From contig CAWEDP010000002.1 in NCBI GenBank assembly GCA_963807925.1, positions 2,728,001 through 2,792,000 on the forward strand: a stretch of 64,000 nt of DNA. Direction: 5' to 3'. The translations under genes and the position numbers were made by a program. The DNA is from CAWEDP01 sp963807925. GTDB taxonomy: Bacteria; Acidobacteriota; Vicinamibacteria; Vicinamibacterales; CAVVIG01. This document shows, one piece after another, positions 28,099-37,043 of the stretch. Within the stretch, counting starts at the first letter, position 1, and each line of letters begins with the position of its first letter. Under the pieces are notes generated by a model. That model was given only the letters and a program-made list of their open reading frames with translations. It made no database searches and was not told where the DNA came from.

Positions 28099-28926
28099 TC
28101 AGGGATTCAACACGTCGTGGATCGCATCGTGAATCCCGTCCGCCTGTGCATTGGGCGATTCTGCAATGGGTCCATTCTGCAACGTCTCGACCGTGTTCGC
28201 AACGATGGCCTGCACGCGGCCGGCGAGCGCCCGGGCGTCGTGAATCGTCGGGGCGTCCAGTGCCGGCGGCTGCATCGGCTCGTGGATGATCAGGCGGACG
28301 CGCCCGGGCTCGGTCCTGAGTCTGCCTTTCGGCATCACCTGGCGGGTCCCGATGACGGCGACCGGCACAATCGGCAGCTTCGCTTCCATCGCGAGCAGGA
28401 AGCTCCCCGCCTTGAACCGGGCGACGCGCCCGTCAGCGCTTCGTGTGCCTTCCGCATACACGATCAACGACGCCTCGGACACGAGCTCCCGCCACCGTTT
28501 GAGAATGCCGGCCCGATCCGGGTGCTGGCGATCGACGAACAGATGCCTGCCGCGCTTGAGATGCCACCCGAGAATCGGGAACTTCGCCAGCGACTCCTTG
28601 GCGATGATGCGCAGCTGGTACGGGAGCGCCCAGAAGATCACCGGCGTGTCGTAGTGACTCTGATGATTGGAGACGAACACGTAGGTGGCCCCGGGCGCGA
28701 GTCGCTCGAATCCCTCGACCGTCACCTGCACGCCGGTGGTCTTCAGGATCAGCCACGACCACGCGCGCGCGCACCGGTGCGCGACGTACCCCCGGCCGTC
28801 GAACAGGCTCGACACGATCGACGCGGCACCGAGGACGATCGTATAGATCGTGATGGCAGGAATGAGATAGAAGACCGTCCGCCACCAGTGGTAGGGAGGA
28901 AGTCTCGCCAATTTACGGTTCGACAC
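28099..28926 (-). CDS. 1-acyl-glycerol-3-phosphate acyltransferase (PlsC-like)
   Basis: This 275-residue membrane-bound acyltransferase has an N-terminal hydrophobic segment (VFYLIPAITIYTIVLGAASI), the catalytic NHQSHYDTP (H-x4-D) block, HLFVDRQ, and YAEGTRSADGRVARFKAGSF. It adds the second acyl chain in phospholipid synthesis. The called start is GTG at 28926. A TTG at 28911 is an alternative, because the heptamer-like sequence of the upstream gap seems to run into the first codons. It lies between an unknown protein and ispDF. Confidence 0.88.
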   Translation of the reverse strand: MSNRKLARLPPYHWWRTVFYLIPAITIYTIVLGAASIVSSLFDGRGYVAHRCARAWSWLILKTTGVQVTVEGFERLAPGATYVFVSNHQSHYDTPVIFWALPYQLRIIAKESLAKFPILGWHLKRGRHLFVDRQHPDRAGILKRWRELVSEASLIVYAEGTRSADGRVARFKAGSFLLAMEAKLPIVPVAVIGTRQVMPKGRLRTEPGRVRLIIHEPMQPPALDAPTIHDARALAGRVQAIVANTVETLQNGPIAESPNAQADGIHDAIHDVLNP

Positions 28927-28959
28927 TCACAATTTACGATCGATTCGCGCGATGGCCGC

Positions 28960-28994
28960 GTGAATGGTGAATGGTCAATTGTAGATGGCAAATT
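28960..28994 (-). repeat. Degenerate heptamer repeat, locus B
   Basis: Five seven-base units on the plus strand read GTGAATG, GTGAATG, GTCAATT, GTAGATG and GCAAATT. On the minus strand they give CATTCAC-type units, the same consensus as locus A. Two copies of AATTTACG, 21 bases apart (28910 and 28931), keep the period of seven further upstream. Confidence 0.6.
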
Positions 28995-28997
28995 CGC

Positions 28998-30317
28998 TCA
29001 GCGAGACTGAATCCGAAGCCCCAGATCCCGCGGATCCGGCGCGCCGTCCACGAACCGGGACGAGCCGAAGTCGCCGCCGTCGTCGCGGCCGTTCGATCCG
29101 ACGCTGTAGATCGCGTAGCTGGTCGCTTCCCGGTGGACGAGCAGCGGACCGCCCGAATACGGGTCGATCGGGAGCGCGGGGAGGTAGGTCGGAACCAGAT
29201 CCCGCAGGCGTTCAGGCATCGCTCCGCCGTGCCGGCGGCGGAACGTCTCCACCGCGACCGTCGTCCGGGCACAACGGATCAGCACGAGGTCGCTGACGAT
29301 CCGCTTCGCGAGCGCCACATCCGCAGTCTGCAGCCCGGTCGTCGAGCCGGCGTCCCGACCGGCGTCGGTCTGAGCGGCGTATGCGGCCGCCACCGCCCCG
29401 GCGCGCCCGGGCCAACTCTGATCGAGGGCGGCGACAATCGCGGCCAGCTGTTCGATGCGGCGGGCGGCGAATCGCTCGAAGAACGGGCGACGAATCGGCT
29501 CGAACACGGACAGACCGCCCAGCGCAGGCACGCCGTTGATGCGCCAGCTGTAGACGCGCCGCGGCGACATCGCCGCATCGATGAATCCGGCGCGCACCTC
29601 CATGAAACCGGTCTTCAGCCTGTCGTCCTCATCGATCTGCGCCAGCACGGCGGCCAGCTGCTCGAGCCCTGCAACCGCAGGATTCGTCCGATTGACCACG
29701 GCGCCGAGCCGCTCCATGACGTCGAGGATCGGGAGGCGGGCAGGCGCCACCACCCGTGAAATGAACAGCCACAGCCTCGCCTCGGCCACCAGCGATTGCA
29801 CGGCGGCCGGGGCGTGGCCATCGATGACGGCGAGGCTGGTCCGAAAGCCGGCCAGCCGCGAGAGGTCCAAGAGCGCCGCGTCGGTTCCTGACGCGGCCTC
29901 GCGCTGGAACTCCCCGACGAACTCTACGCCGGCCGCATCGAGCAGGCGCAACGCGTCGCGGCGCTCGTCGACGTGGCGGCGCACGCGCCGAACGAGATCG
30001 TCCGGCCATGCTCCGGCGCGGCTGGCCGTCAGCACGGCGTCGCGGCGCTCGAGCGGCGCGAGGGCTGCAATCGCCGCGGCAGCGCGGAAATACCGATCGG
30101 CGGGAACACCTGTGGAGCCGCCGGCCGCGCGGCCAGTCCCGCGACGCGTGATCGGCTCGTGCGCGTCGCGAATCGCCGCGACGGCCATCGTCAAGCGGCG
30201 CGCTTCAACGCGATCCCACGCGGCGAGGCAGACGATCGGGACCAGGACGAGACATGAGGCGATGGCGAGCCCGAGGAACGCCGGCCGCACGAGCGGTCGT
30301 CTGTCGGACGTCACCAT
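28998..30317 (-). CDS. Unknown membrane-anchored protein with a DPYSGGPL C-terminus
   Basis: The ATG at 30317 gives 439 residues starting MVTSDRRPLVRP. One N-terminal membrane segment (FLGLAIASCLVLVPIVCLAAW) leaves a large, mostly alpha-helical, Ala/Arg-rich outer domain. The C-terminus reads PTYLPALPIDPYSGGPLLVH, followed by AIYSVGSNGRDDGGDFG. That signature resembles the end of type II secretion pseudopilin (GspG-like) proteins and of several large unknown proteins in Acidobacteriota and Planctomycetes. No enzyme motif is recognised. A broken sigma-factor-like fragment lies just upstream. The function is unknown. Confidence 0.65.
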   Translation of the reverse strand: MVTSDRRPLVRPAFLGLAIASCLVLVPIVCLAAWDRVEARRLTMAVAAIRDAHEPITRRGTGRAAGGSTGVPADRYFRAAAAIAALAPLERRDAVLTASRAGAWPDDLVRRVRRHVDERRDALRLLDAAGVEFVGEFQREAASGTDAALLDLSRLAGFRTSLAVIDGHAPAAVQSLVAEARLWLFISRVVAPARLPILDVMERLGAVVNRTNPAVAGLEQLAAVLAQIDEDDRLKTGFMEVRAGFIDAAMSPRRVYSWRINGVPALGGLSVFEPIRRPFFERFAARRIEQLAAIVAALDQSWPGRAGAVAAAYAAQTDAGRDAGSTTGLQTADVALAKRIVSDLVLIRCARTTVAVETFRRRHGGAMPERLRDLVPTYLPALPIDPYSGGPLLVHREATSYAIYSVGSNGRDDGGDFGSSRFVDGAPDPRDLGLRIQSR

Positions 30318-30409
30318 CCCGACCCTCCGCCGGTGCGATCGGCGATCTCCCGGCACGTCGGTCCCTCGAACATCCTCAGGTGCGTCACCTCGCGCGGCTC
30401 CGGCGGCAG
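30311..30409 (-). pseudogene. Possible remnant of a sigma-70 region 4 helix-turn-helix
   Basis: A short open frame on the minus strand reads LPPEPREVTHLRMFEG and then PTCREIADRTG before ending GGGSGW and TGA. This matches the start of region 4 of extracytoplasmic-type sigma factors (LPP..REV..LR..EG....EIA...G), but the recognition helix and everything upstream of region 4 are missing. Its stop overlaps the first codons of the next gene. It is probably a decayed gene, and chance similarity cannot be excluded. Confidence 0.35.
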
Positions 30410-30443
30410 GCCCCGGGCGCGGCGGCGAATCCATGCACCAGCG

Positions 30444-30464
30444 ACAATTCACGCTTCACGACCC
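30444..30464 (+). repeat. Degenerate heptamer repeat, locus C
   Basis: Three units read ACAATTC, ACGCTTC and ACGACCC. The last is identical to the final unit of locus A. They lie in the gap beside the sigma-factor-like fragment. Confidence 0.4.
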
Positions 30465-30533
30465 GCCTCGGCCGTGGATGAATCCCGCAAGGCGCCGATG
30501 CGCCCTCGAGCATCGTGCGTCGTGGTGAATGGC

Positions 30534-31589
30534 TCAGGCCTGCTGGGCGCCCGCCGGCCTCGGGCGATCGACGACGACCGGCGTCCCGACCGGCGCCTGC
30601 GGCGCAGCATCGATATAGCGGCCGAAGATCATCTTCCCGGCCGTCGTCTGCAGGACGCTGGTGACGACGATGTCGATCGTCTTGCCGATGAGACGGCGGG
30701 CGTTGTCGACGACGACCATGGTGCCGTCGTCCAGATAGGCGACGCCCTGGTTGTACTCCTTGCCTTCCTTGAGGATGAACACTTTCATGCTTTCGCCGGG
30801 AAGGACCACCGGCTTGAGCGAGTTGGCGAGCTCGTTCACGTTCAGCACGTCGACGCCCCGAAGCTGCGCGACCTTGTTCAGGTTGAAGTCGTTGGTGACG
30901 ATCTTGCCCTGCAGCGTGCGCGCCAGCTCGATGAGCTTGTGGTCCACGTCGCGCACGTCCGGAAAATCGACGTCCGAGATCGTCACGTCCAGCCCCGACA
31001 TCTTCTGGATCTTCTGGAGAATGTCGAGGCCACGCCTTCCACGGTTGCGTTTGAGCGAATCGGAGGAATCGGCCACGAGCTGCAGCTCGCGCAGCACGAA
31101 TTGCGGGATGACCAGTGTGCCGTCGATGAAGCCTGTCTCGCACACATCGGCGATCCGCCCGTCGATGATGACGCTGGTGTCGAGAATCCGGTAGCGGCGG
31201 ATCGGGCCCGCCGCCCGGAACAGGCTCACGAGGCGCGCCGGCTCGAGCCATTCGCCGTGCGTGGCCCCGAGCACGAGGCCGAGGTACGGGAGGACGATCA
31301 GCACGAAGCTGTGGAGGAACTCGACACGCCGATCGCCCGAATCGGTCCAGAACAGCCCCGAGGCGATGGTGCGCGCCAGCCCGAGGCCGATCGCGCACCC
31401 GATCAGCGCACCGAGGATGCGCGTGACCGAGGTCTGCCGCAGCCGGCTCTCGAACGCGATCACGAGCAGCGCCATCGTCCCCGCGAGCGCGACGTTCAGG
31501 GCCGGGTTGAGGCCGAAGGGACGAAGCACCGCGGCCGCGTACGCGACCGCCGCTAGGAAGACGACGCGCGCGAAGACGAACCAGGTCAT
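30534..31589 (-). CDS. PIN/TRAM membrane protein (YacL-like)
   Basis: The 351-residue protein has four N-terminal membrane segments. A PIN nuclease-like domain follows (ILDTSVIIDGRIADVCETGF, then IVTNDFNLNKVAQLRGVDVLNVNELA), then a TRAM domain (VFILKEGKEYNQGVAYLDDGTMVVVDNAR). The acidic residues of the PIN fold are kept. YacL-type proteins lie beside radA in Firmicutes and are thought to act on RNA, but the substrate is not established. Here it follows radA by 59 bases. The diadenylate cyclase gene disA, which lies between them in Bacillus, is absent. Confidence 0.85.
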   Translation of the reverse strand: MTWFVFARVVFLAAVAYAAAVLRPFGLNPALNVALAGTMALLVIAFESRLRQTSVTRILGALIGCAIGLGLARTIASGLFWTDSGDRRVEFLHSFVLIVLPYLGLVLGATHGEWLEPARLVSLFRAAGPIRRYRILDTSVIIDGRIADVCETGFIDGTLVIPQFVLRELQLVADSSDSLKRNRGRRGLDILQKIQKMSGLDVTISDVDFPDVRDVDHKLIELARTLQGKIVTNDFNLNKVAQLRGVDVLNVNELANSLKPVVLPGESMKVFILKEGKEYNQGVAYLDDGTMVVVDNARRLIGKTIDIVVTSVLQTTAGKMIFGRYIDAAPQAPVGTPVVVDRPRPAGAQQA

Positions 31590-31648
31590 CAGCGTCCCAG
31601 GTCCAACATATCACCACGCGCAACGTCCGGTCATCTGCGCGGCGCCGT

Positions 31649-33031
31649 TCACGACAGCAGGACGTCGAGCGCTTCGGCCACCGTTCGGACGCCCACGAGC
31701 TCGCACCCCGCATCGGCGCGGGCGCCCTCGGCGGGATCGATGTTGGCCTCGGGCATCACACAGCGCCTGAATCCCATTTGCGCGGCCTCACGTATCCGCA
31801 AGGGCGCCTGCGCAATGCCGCGCACCTCGCCGGCAAGCCCCACCTCGCCGAACACGGCGGTCGTGGGCGCGATGACGCGATTGCGGACACTCGACGCGAT
31901 GGCGGCGAGCACCCCCAGATCCGATGCCGGTTCGTCGATCGCCATTCCGCCGGCAATGTTCACGAAGACGTCGTCCCCCGCGAGATTCAACCCGGCGCGT
32001 TTTTCGAGCACGGCGAGCAGCAGCGCGAGCCGTTGTTGATCCAGGCCGCTGGCGGTCCGCCGCGCGGTGCCGTAGGTGCTCGAGCTGACGAGCGCCTGCA
32101 CTTCGACGAGAATCGGCCGCGAGCCCTCGATTGCGCACAGCACCGCGGATCCCGGCGCATTGGACGGCCGCTCGGCCAGAAACATCTTCGACGGGTTCGG
32201 TACCGGTTTGAGGCCTCCCGACGTCATCTCGAAGACCCCGAGCTCGCTGATGGCGCCGAAGCGGTTCTTCACCGCGCGCACCACGCGGTGCGAGTGGTGC
32301 CGCTCCCCTTCGAAGTACAGCACCGTGTCGACGACGTGCTCGAGCGCTTTGGGGCCGGCCAGGCTGCCGTCCTTGGTCACGTGGCCCACCAGGAAGGTCG
32401 GGATGTTCCGGCCTTTTGCCGTGAACAGCAGCTGCGTTGCCGCCTCGCGCACCTGTCCGATGCTCCCCGGGGCCGACTGGAACTTCAGGGAGAACACGGT
32501 CTGCACCGAGTCCACGACGATGAGCGCGGGCGTGATGCGCGCAATCTCGTCGAGGACCCGTTCGAGACACGTCTCCGCCAGCAGATAGAGCGGCGCGCTG
32601 CCGACCGCCAGGCGCTCGCCGCGCGACTTGATCTGATGCTCCGATTCCTCGCCGGAGCTGTAGAGCACCGGCCCGATGGTGCGCGCCATGTTCGCCGCCG
32701 CCTGCAGCAGCAGCGTCGACTTGCCGATGCCGGGCTCGCCGCCGAGCAGCACCAGCGATCCCGGAACGACGCCGCCGCCGAGCACCCGATCGAACTCGCC
32801 GATCCCGGTTGACAGGCGGACGTTCTGCTCGATCCGAATGTCCGAATAGAGTCGCGCCGTGGACGCCGCGGCAGCGGCCGCGTACCGGTGCCCGGCCGCC
32901 GCGTCCGGCGGCGGCAGGCGCTCTTCGACGAGCGAGTTCCACGCCCCGCACTCGGTGCAGCGGCCGAGCCACTTGGCCGACTGGGCGCCGCACTCCTGAC
33001 AGACAAACACCGCTCGTGAAGGCTTTGGCAT
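31649..33031 (-). CDS. radA: DNA repair protein RadA (Sms)
   Basis: The ATG at 33031 (MPKPSRAVFVCQECG) is the natural start, giving 460 residues. A longer frame upstream is not coding. It has the N-terminal zinc ribbon C11/C14/C25/C28, Walker A GEPGIGKSTLLLQ, the RadA-specific KNRFG motif and a C-terminal Lon-like domain. It is a DnaB-like branch-migration helicase used in recombination. It lies 32 bases after alr. Confidence 0.97.
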   Translation of the reverse strand: MPKPSRAVFVCQECGAQSAKWLGRCTECGAWNSLVEERLPPPDAAAGHRYAAAAAASTARLYSDIRIEQNVRLSTGIGEFDRVLGGGVVPGSLVLLGGEPGIGKSTLLLQAAANMARTIGPVLYSSGEESEHQIKSRGERLAVGSAPLYLLAETCLERVLDEIARITPALIVVDSVQTVFSLKFQSAPGSIGQVREAATQLLFTAKGRNIPTFLVGHVTKDGSLAGPKALEHVVDTVLYFEGERHHSHRVVRAVKNRFGAISELGVFEMTSGGLKPVPNPSKMFLAERPSNAPGSAVLCAIEGSRPILVEVQALVSSSTYGTARRTASGLDQQRLALLLAVLEKRAGLNLAGDDVFVNIAGGMAIDEPASDLGVLAAIASSVRNRVIAPTTAVFGEVGLAGEVRGIAQAPLRIREAAQMGFRRCVMPEANIDPAEGARADAGCELVGVRTVAEALDVLLS

Positions 33032-33063
33032 GGTGCGGGATCGTGAACTGTGGCGACCTGGCC

Positions 33064-34218
33064 CTACCTCGCCACGTCGCCGTCTGTATAGACCCTCTGT
33101 ATGCGAGATCCGATCCGGCAGACGATCTCCCATGGAATGGTGCCGATCACACCGGCCATCTCACGGGCGTCAATGCAGTCGGCATGACCGGACGGCATGG
33201 TCTGCGATCCGATGATGACGACGTCATCCCCGGGAGAGACGTCCAGGCCGGTCACGTCGGCCATCATCATGTCCATGCAGACCGAGCCGACGATGGGCGC
33301 CCGGCGTCCCCGGATCAACACCGAGCCGCGGCCGCCGAGGCGCATGTCCAGGCCGTCGGCGTACCCCGCGGGAATGATGGCAATCGTGCTGGCCGCCTGC
33401 GCCGTGAAGCTCACACCGTACCCGACGCCCTCGAGCGGTCGCACGCCTTTGACCGCCACGACGCGGCTGCGCAGCGTCATCACCGGCGTCAGGGGAAGCG
33501 TGGACGCGAGCGGCGGCGGCACGATGCCGTAGAGCAGCAGGCCCGGCCGCACGCGCTCGTACCACACGCGCGAATCGCGCAGCAGCGCCGCGCTGTTGCT
33601 GGCGTGCCGATACCGCGGGCGGCCGCCCAGCGCCGCGACGGCCTGCAGCGCGCGCTCGAAGTGCGTCCGCTGCGCGGCGAACAGCGGCGACTCGAGATCG
33701 TCGGCCGTCGCGAAGTGCGTGTACACCGCGTCGAGCGCGAGGTGGTCGCTGGCCAGGAGCGCCGGGATCGTGCGGGGCAGGTTGTCGTGCCGGAAGCCGA
33801 GCCGGTTCATGCCGGTGTCGATCTTCAGGTGATATCGGAGCGTCCGCCGGTACCGGGCGGCGGCCGCCTGGACGGCGCGGGCGGCGCCCGGCGTCGAGAT
33901 GGTCGGCGTCAGGCGGCAGTCGAACAGGCCGTCCAGATCGCTGACGCTCAGCGCGCCGAACACGAGGATCTCGCACCCGACGCCCGCGGCGCGCAGCGCC
34001 GCCCCCTCCTCGATATCGGCGCAGGCCAGGAGGTCGGCGCCGGCCTCTTCGAGCGCGCGGCCGACTTCGCCGGCGCCATGGCCGTAGGCATTCGCCTTGA
34101 TCACGGCGATCGGCCGCGGGGGCCGCTCGGGCCGCTCGGCCGAGAGGTACTCGACGATGCTGCGGAAGTTCGACTGAAGCGCGGCGAGATCGATGCGCGC
34201 AACGGTGGGGCGGATCAT
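33064..34218 (-). CDS. alr: Alanine racemase
   Basis: The 384-residue PLP enzyme carries the lysine motif AVIKANAYGHGAG near the N-terminus, HLKIDTGMNRLGF and the second catalytic tyrosine motif GVGYG. It makes D-alanine for peptidoglycan. It lies between dnaB and radA on the same strand. Confidence 0.97.
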   Translation of the reverse strand: MIRPTVARIDLAALQSNFRSIVEYLSAERPERPPRPIAVIKANAYGHGAGEVGRALEEAGADLLACADIEEGAALRAAGVGCEILVFGALSVSDLDGLFDCRLTPTISTPGAARAVQAAAARYRRTLRYHLKIDTGMNRLGFRHDNLPRTIPALLASDHLALDAVYTHFATADDLESPLFAAQRTHFERALQAVAALGGRPRYRHASNSAALLRDSRVWYERVRPGLLLYGIVPPPLASTLPLTPVMTLRSRVVAVKGVRPLEGVGYGVSFTAQAASTIAIIPAGYADGLDMRLGGRGSVLIRGRRAPIVGSVCMDMMMADVTGLDVSPGDDVVIIGSQTMPSGHADCIDAREMAGVIGTIPWEIVCRIGSRIQRVYTDGDVAR

Positions 34219-34281
34219 GTCCGCGCACGATCATACCGGCTCCCCGCGATCGCCAAGAGGCGATTCACCGCGTCAGACGCG

Positions 34282-35637
34282 TCAGGCGGCGGGAGGGGCG
34301 GCGAGGTTCTCGAACCGCGTGAACTCCCGGATGAAGGCCAGCTTGACGATGCCGGTCGGCCCGTTGCGCTGCTTGCCGATGATCAGCTCGGCGACGCCGG
34401 CGCCGTCGCCCGACGGGTCGCTCTTGTCCTGATACATGTCCTGACGGTAGATGAACATCACGACGTCGGCGTCCTGCTCGAGAGCGCCCGACTCGCGCAG
34501 ATCGGACAGCTGCGGGCGGTGATCGGACCGCGCCTCCGGCGCGCGGCTCAACTGCGACAGGACGACGACTGGAACGTTCAGCTCCTTGGCCAATCCCTTG
34601 AGCGATCGCGAGATCGACGCGAGCTCGAGCGTGCGGTTCTCGAAGCGGCCGCGGCCCTGCATCAGCTGGATGTAGTCGATGACCACCAGATTCAGGTCGT
34701 GCTCGGCCGCCAGTCGGCGGCACTTCGCGCGCATCTCGAGCACGCCGATGGACGGCGTGTCGTCGATGAAGATCTTCGCTTCGCTGAGCGATCCGAGGGC
34801 CTGGGAGAGACGGCCCCAGTCGCGCTCGCCCAGATAGCCGCGCCGCATCCGCTGGGCGTCGATGCGCGCCTCGGCGGTGAGCATCCGCAGAAACAGCTGC
34901 TCCTTCGACATCTCGAGGCTGAAGATCCCGACCGTCTTGTCGGTCTTGGTCCCCACGTGCTGCGCGACGTTGAGCACCAGGCTCGTCTTCCCCATCGACG
35001 GGCGCGCGGCGACGATGACCAGATCGGAGGGCTGCAGGCCCGACGTCATCTCGTCGAGATCGGTGAATCCGGTCGGCACGCCGGTGATGAGCTCCTTGCG
35101 GGCGTGGAGCTGCTCGATGGTGTCGAGACTGGACTGCGCCAGGTCGCGGAGCGACACGAAGCCGTCGCGGACCTTGTCGTCGGCGATGGCGAAGATGGCG
35201 TGCTCGGCCTGATCGAGGATGACGTCGGCGTCTTCTTCCGCATCGTAGGCGGTCGCCAGGATCTTGTTGGCCGAGAAGATCAGGTTCCGGAGCGTCGACT
35301 TCTCCTTGATGATGCGCGCGTAGTGCTCGACGTTCATCGAGCGCGGCACGCCGTCGACGAGCGCGGTGATATAGGCGGGGCCGCCGACCTCGTCCAGGTC
35401 CCCCGTCCGCCCCAGCTCGTCCTTCAGCGTCACCAGGTCGATCGCGCCGCCCCGCTCGACGATCTTCACCATCTTGTCGAAGATGCGCCGGTGCGCGTCG
35501 CGGTAGAAGTCGCCCGAGTCGATCACCTCCGCCGCGAGGTTGAACGCTTCGTTGTGCAGGAGAATCGCGCCGAGCACCGAACGCTCCGCTTCCAGGTTGT
35601 GCGGAAGCGTGCGTTCGGCGACGGCGAGGTCTGGCAT
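34282..35637 (-). CDS. dnaB: Replicative DNA helicase DnaB
   Basis: The 451-residue helicase starts LPHNLEAERSVLGAILLH (N-terminal hairpin domain). It has Walker A ARPSMGKTSLVLNVA, FSLEMSKEQLFLRML and Walker B LVVIDYIQLM, followed by LSQLSRAPEARSDHRP. A hexamer unwinds DNA at the fork. It lies 50 bases after rplI, as in the Bacillus rplI-dnaC order. Confidence 0.98.
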   Translation of the reverse strand: MPDLAVAERTLPHNLEAERSVLGAILLHNEAFNLAAEVIDSGDFYRDAHRRIFDKMVKIVERGGAIDLVTLKDELGRTGDLDEVGGPAYITALVDGVPRSMNVEHYARIIKEKSTLRNLIFSANKILATAYDAEEDADVILDQAEHAIFAIADDKVRDGFVSLRDLAQSSLDTIEQLHARKELITGVPTGFTDLDEMTSGLQPSDLVIVAARPSMGKTSLVLNVAQHVGTKTDKTVGIFSLEMSKEQLFLRMLTAEARIDAQRMRRGYLGERDWGRLSQALGSLSEAKIFIDDTPSIGVLEMRAKCRRLAAEHDLNLVVIDYIQLMQGRGRFENRTLELASISRSLKGLAKELNVPVVVLSQLSRAPEARSDHRPQLSDLRESGALEQDADVVMFIYRQDMYQDKSDPSGDGAGVAELIIGKQRNGPTGIVKLAFIREFTRFENLAAPPAA

Positions 35638-35687
35638 ATGACCCGGTGTCCCGGCAGGAGGGCTTCAGTGTAGCAGACGGGCGCCCT

Positions 35688-36143
35688 CTATTTGTCGCCG
35701 TGTTCCGCCGCGACCGTCACCTTGATCGTCGCCACGACGTCGCGCTGGAGCCTGATCGGAACGTCGAAGTCACCCAGCTTCTTGATCGGATCGGGCAACT
35801 GCACCTTGCGACGATCGATGTCGACGCCCTTCGCGGCCAGCGCCTCCGCGATGTCGGCCGAGGTCACCGACCCGTAGAGCACGTCGGTCTCGCCCACCTT
35901 GCGCTGGATCACGATCTCGACGGTCGCGATCCGGTCGCGCACCGCTTCGGCGACCTTCCGCTCCTCGGATTCCCTGGCTTCGAACCGCGTGCGCTCGCGC
36001 TCGATCTGCTTCTTGTTGCCCTCGGTCGCCAGCAGCGCGAGCTTGCGCGGCAGCAGGTAGTTCCTCGCGTAGCCGTCAGCGACCTTGACGACCTCGCCGC
36101 GGCGCCCGAGATTGTCCACGTGTTCCCGCAGGATGACTTCCAT
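35688..36143 (-). CDS. rplI: 50S ribosomal protein L9
   Basis: The 151-residue protein has the N-domain EVILREHVDNLGRRGEVVKV and YARNYLLPRKLAL, a long connecting helix, and a C-domain (VDIDRRKVQLPDPIKKLG). It binds 23S rRNA domain V. It follows rpsR by 64 bases. Confidence 0.98.
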   Translation of the reverse strand: MEVILREHVDNLGRRGEVVKVADGYARNYLLPRKLALLATEGNKKQIERERTRFEARESEERKVAEAVRDRIATVEIVIQRKVGETDVLYGSVTSADIAEALAAKGVDIDRRKVQLPDPIKKLGDFDVPIRLQRDVVATIKVTVAAEHGDK

Positions 36144-36207
36144 AGGACCTCTTCAATCCGACGCGTTCGATGTCCACCCGTTTCGACCCGGAGGCGTGCG
36201 AGCCCTC

Positions 36208-36504
36208 CTAGTCCGTCACGTACGGGATGAGCGCGATCTGACGCGCCCGCTTGATCGCGGTCTGCAGCTTGCGCTGATGCATGGCGCACGTGCCCGAGAT
36301 GCGCCGCGGCAGGATCTTGCCGCGCTCGGGGACGAACGGGCCGAGCAGCTTCACGTCCTTGTAGTTGATGTCGTCGATCTTGTCCGCGCAGAACTTGCAG
36401 ACCTTCCGGCGGCGGAACATCGGCCGCCGCTGCGTCTGGCCCTTGTCGCCGGCCTTCTTGTCGCCCCGGCCCCGCCCGCCGGACCGCCCGCGCCCCATCG
36501 CCAT
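36208..36504 (-). CDS. rpsR: 30S ribosomal protein S18
   Basis: At 98 residues it has a long basic Gly/Arg-rich N-terminal extension before the conserved core KVCKFCADKIDDINYKDVKLL, then LPRRISGTCAMHQRKLQTAI. The ATG directly follows the rpsF stop (TAAATG), so translation is coupled. There is no ssb between rpsF and rpsR, unlike Bacillus. S18 pairs with S6 on the platform of the small subunit. Confidence 0.97.
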   Translation of the reverse strand: MAMGRGRSGGRGRGDKKAGDKGQTQRRPMFRRRKVCKFCADKIDDINYKDVKLLGPFVPERGKILPRRISGTCAMHQRKLQTAIKRARQIALIPYVTD

Positions 36505-36957
36505 TTATGCCTCCATCCCGTCGAAACGGTCGTCGTCGGCTTCGTCGACGTCGGTCGGCGGCCGTCCTTCTCCCGGCTGGCGCTGCGGCGGCAGGCCGCG
36601 CTTCACGCGGCGCCGCTCGGATTCCGCCTGGCGCTTGCCGCGGGTGCGGTCCACGACCTTCTTCTCCTCGTCGACGCGCACGATCATGTGACGCAACACC
36701 TGGTCCATCACCCGCAGGCGACGATCCAGCTCCTTCATCAGGTCGCCCGACCCGTTGATCACGTCGAGGACGTACACGCCCTCCTTGTGGCGCGCAATCT
36801 CGTAGGCGAGCTTCCGGCGCCCCCAGTTCTCGGTCTTCTCGATCTGGCCGTGCAGTCTGGAGACGACGGCTTCGACCTGCTGGTGCAGATCGGTCACCTG
36901 CTGTTCGGTGGTGTCGGGGGGAAGAATGTAGACGAGCTCGTACTGTCGATCGGCCAT
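36505..36957 (-). CDS. rpsF: 30S ribosomal protein S6
   Basis: The 150-residue protein starts RQYELVYILPPDTTEQQV and has GRRKLAYEIARHKEGVYVL, the S6 ferredoxin-like fold. The C-terminus is a long charged tail (RRVKRGLPPQRQPGEGRP, then acidic residues), longer than in E. coli. Translation starts after AAGGAG. An 86-base leader contains hairpins. Confidence 0.97.
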   Translation of the reverse strand: MADRQYELVYILPPDTTEQQVTDLHQQVEAVVSRLHGQIEKTENWGRRKLAYEIARHKEGVYVLDVINGSGDLMKELDRRLRVMDQVLRHMIVRVDEEKKVVDRTRGKRQAESERRRVKRGLPPQRQPGEGRPPTDVDEADDDRFDGMEA

Positions 36958-36967
36958 GCCGTGCTCC

Positions 36968-37016
36968 TTCTGGACGCGGGCGTTCCCGCGGCCACCGCTG
37001 CGGGTGGCAAGGTGGT
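36968..37016 (-). promoter_or_regulatory. Hairpins in the rpsF leader
   Basis: On the minus strand a CACC-CGCAGC-GGTG hairpin is followed by CGCGGG-AACG-CCCGCG, just before the rpsF ribosome site. rpsF leaders in many bacteria bind the S6:S18 pair for feedback control. Whether this matches that motif was not tested. Confidence 0.35.
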
Positions 37017-37043
37017 GCGCCGTTGCGCGTTATTCGGTTCCCG

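Noticed and set aside
34193..35637. Possible separate genes in plus-strand frames over dnaB and alr
   Set aside because: They are shadows of well-identified minus-strand genes.
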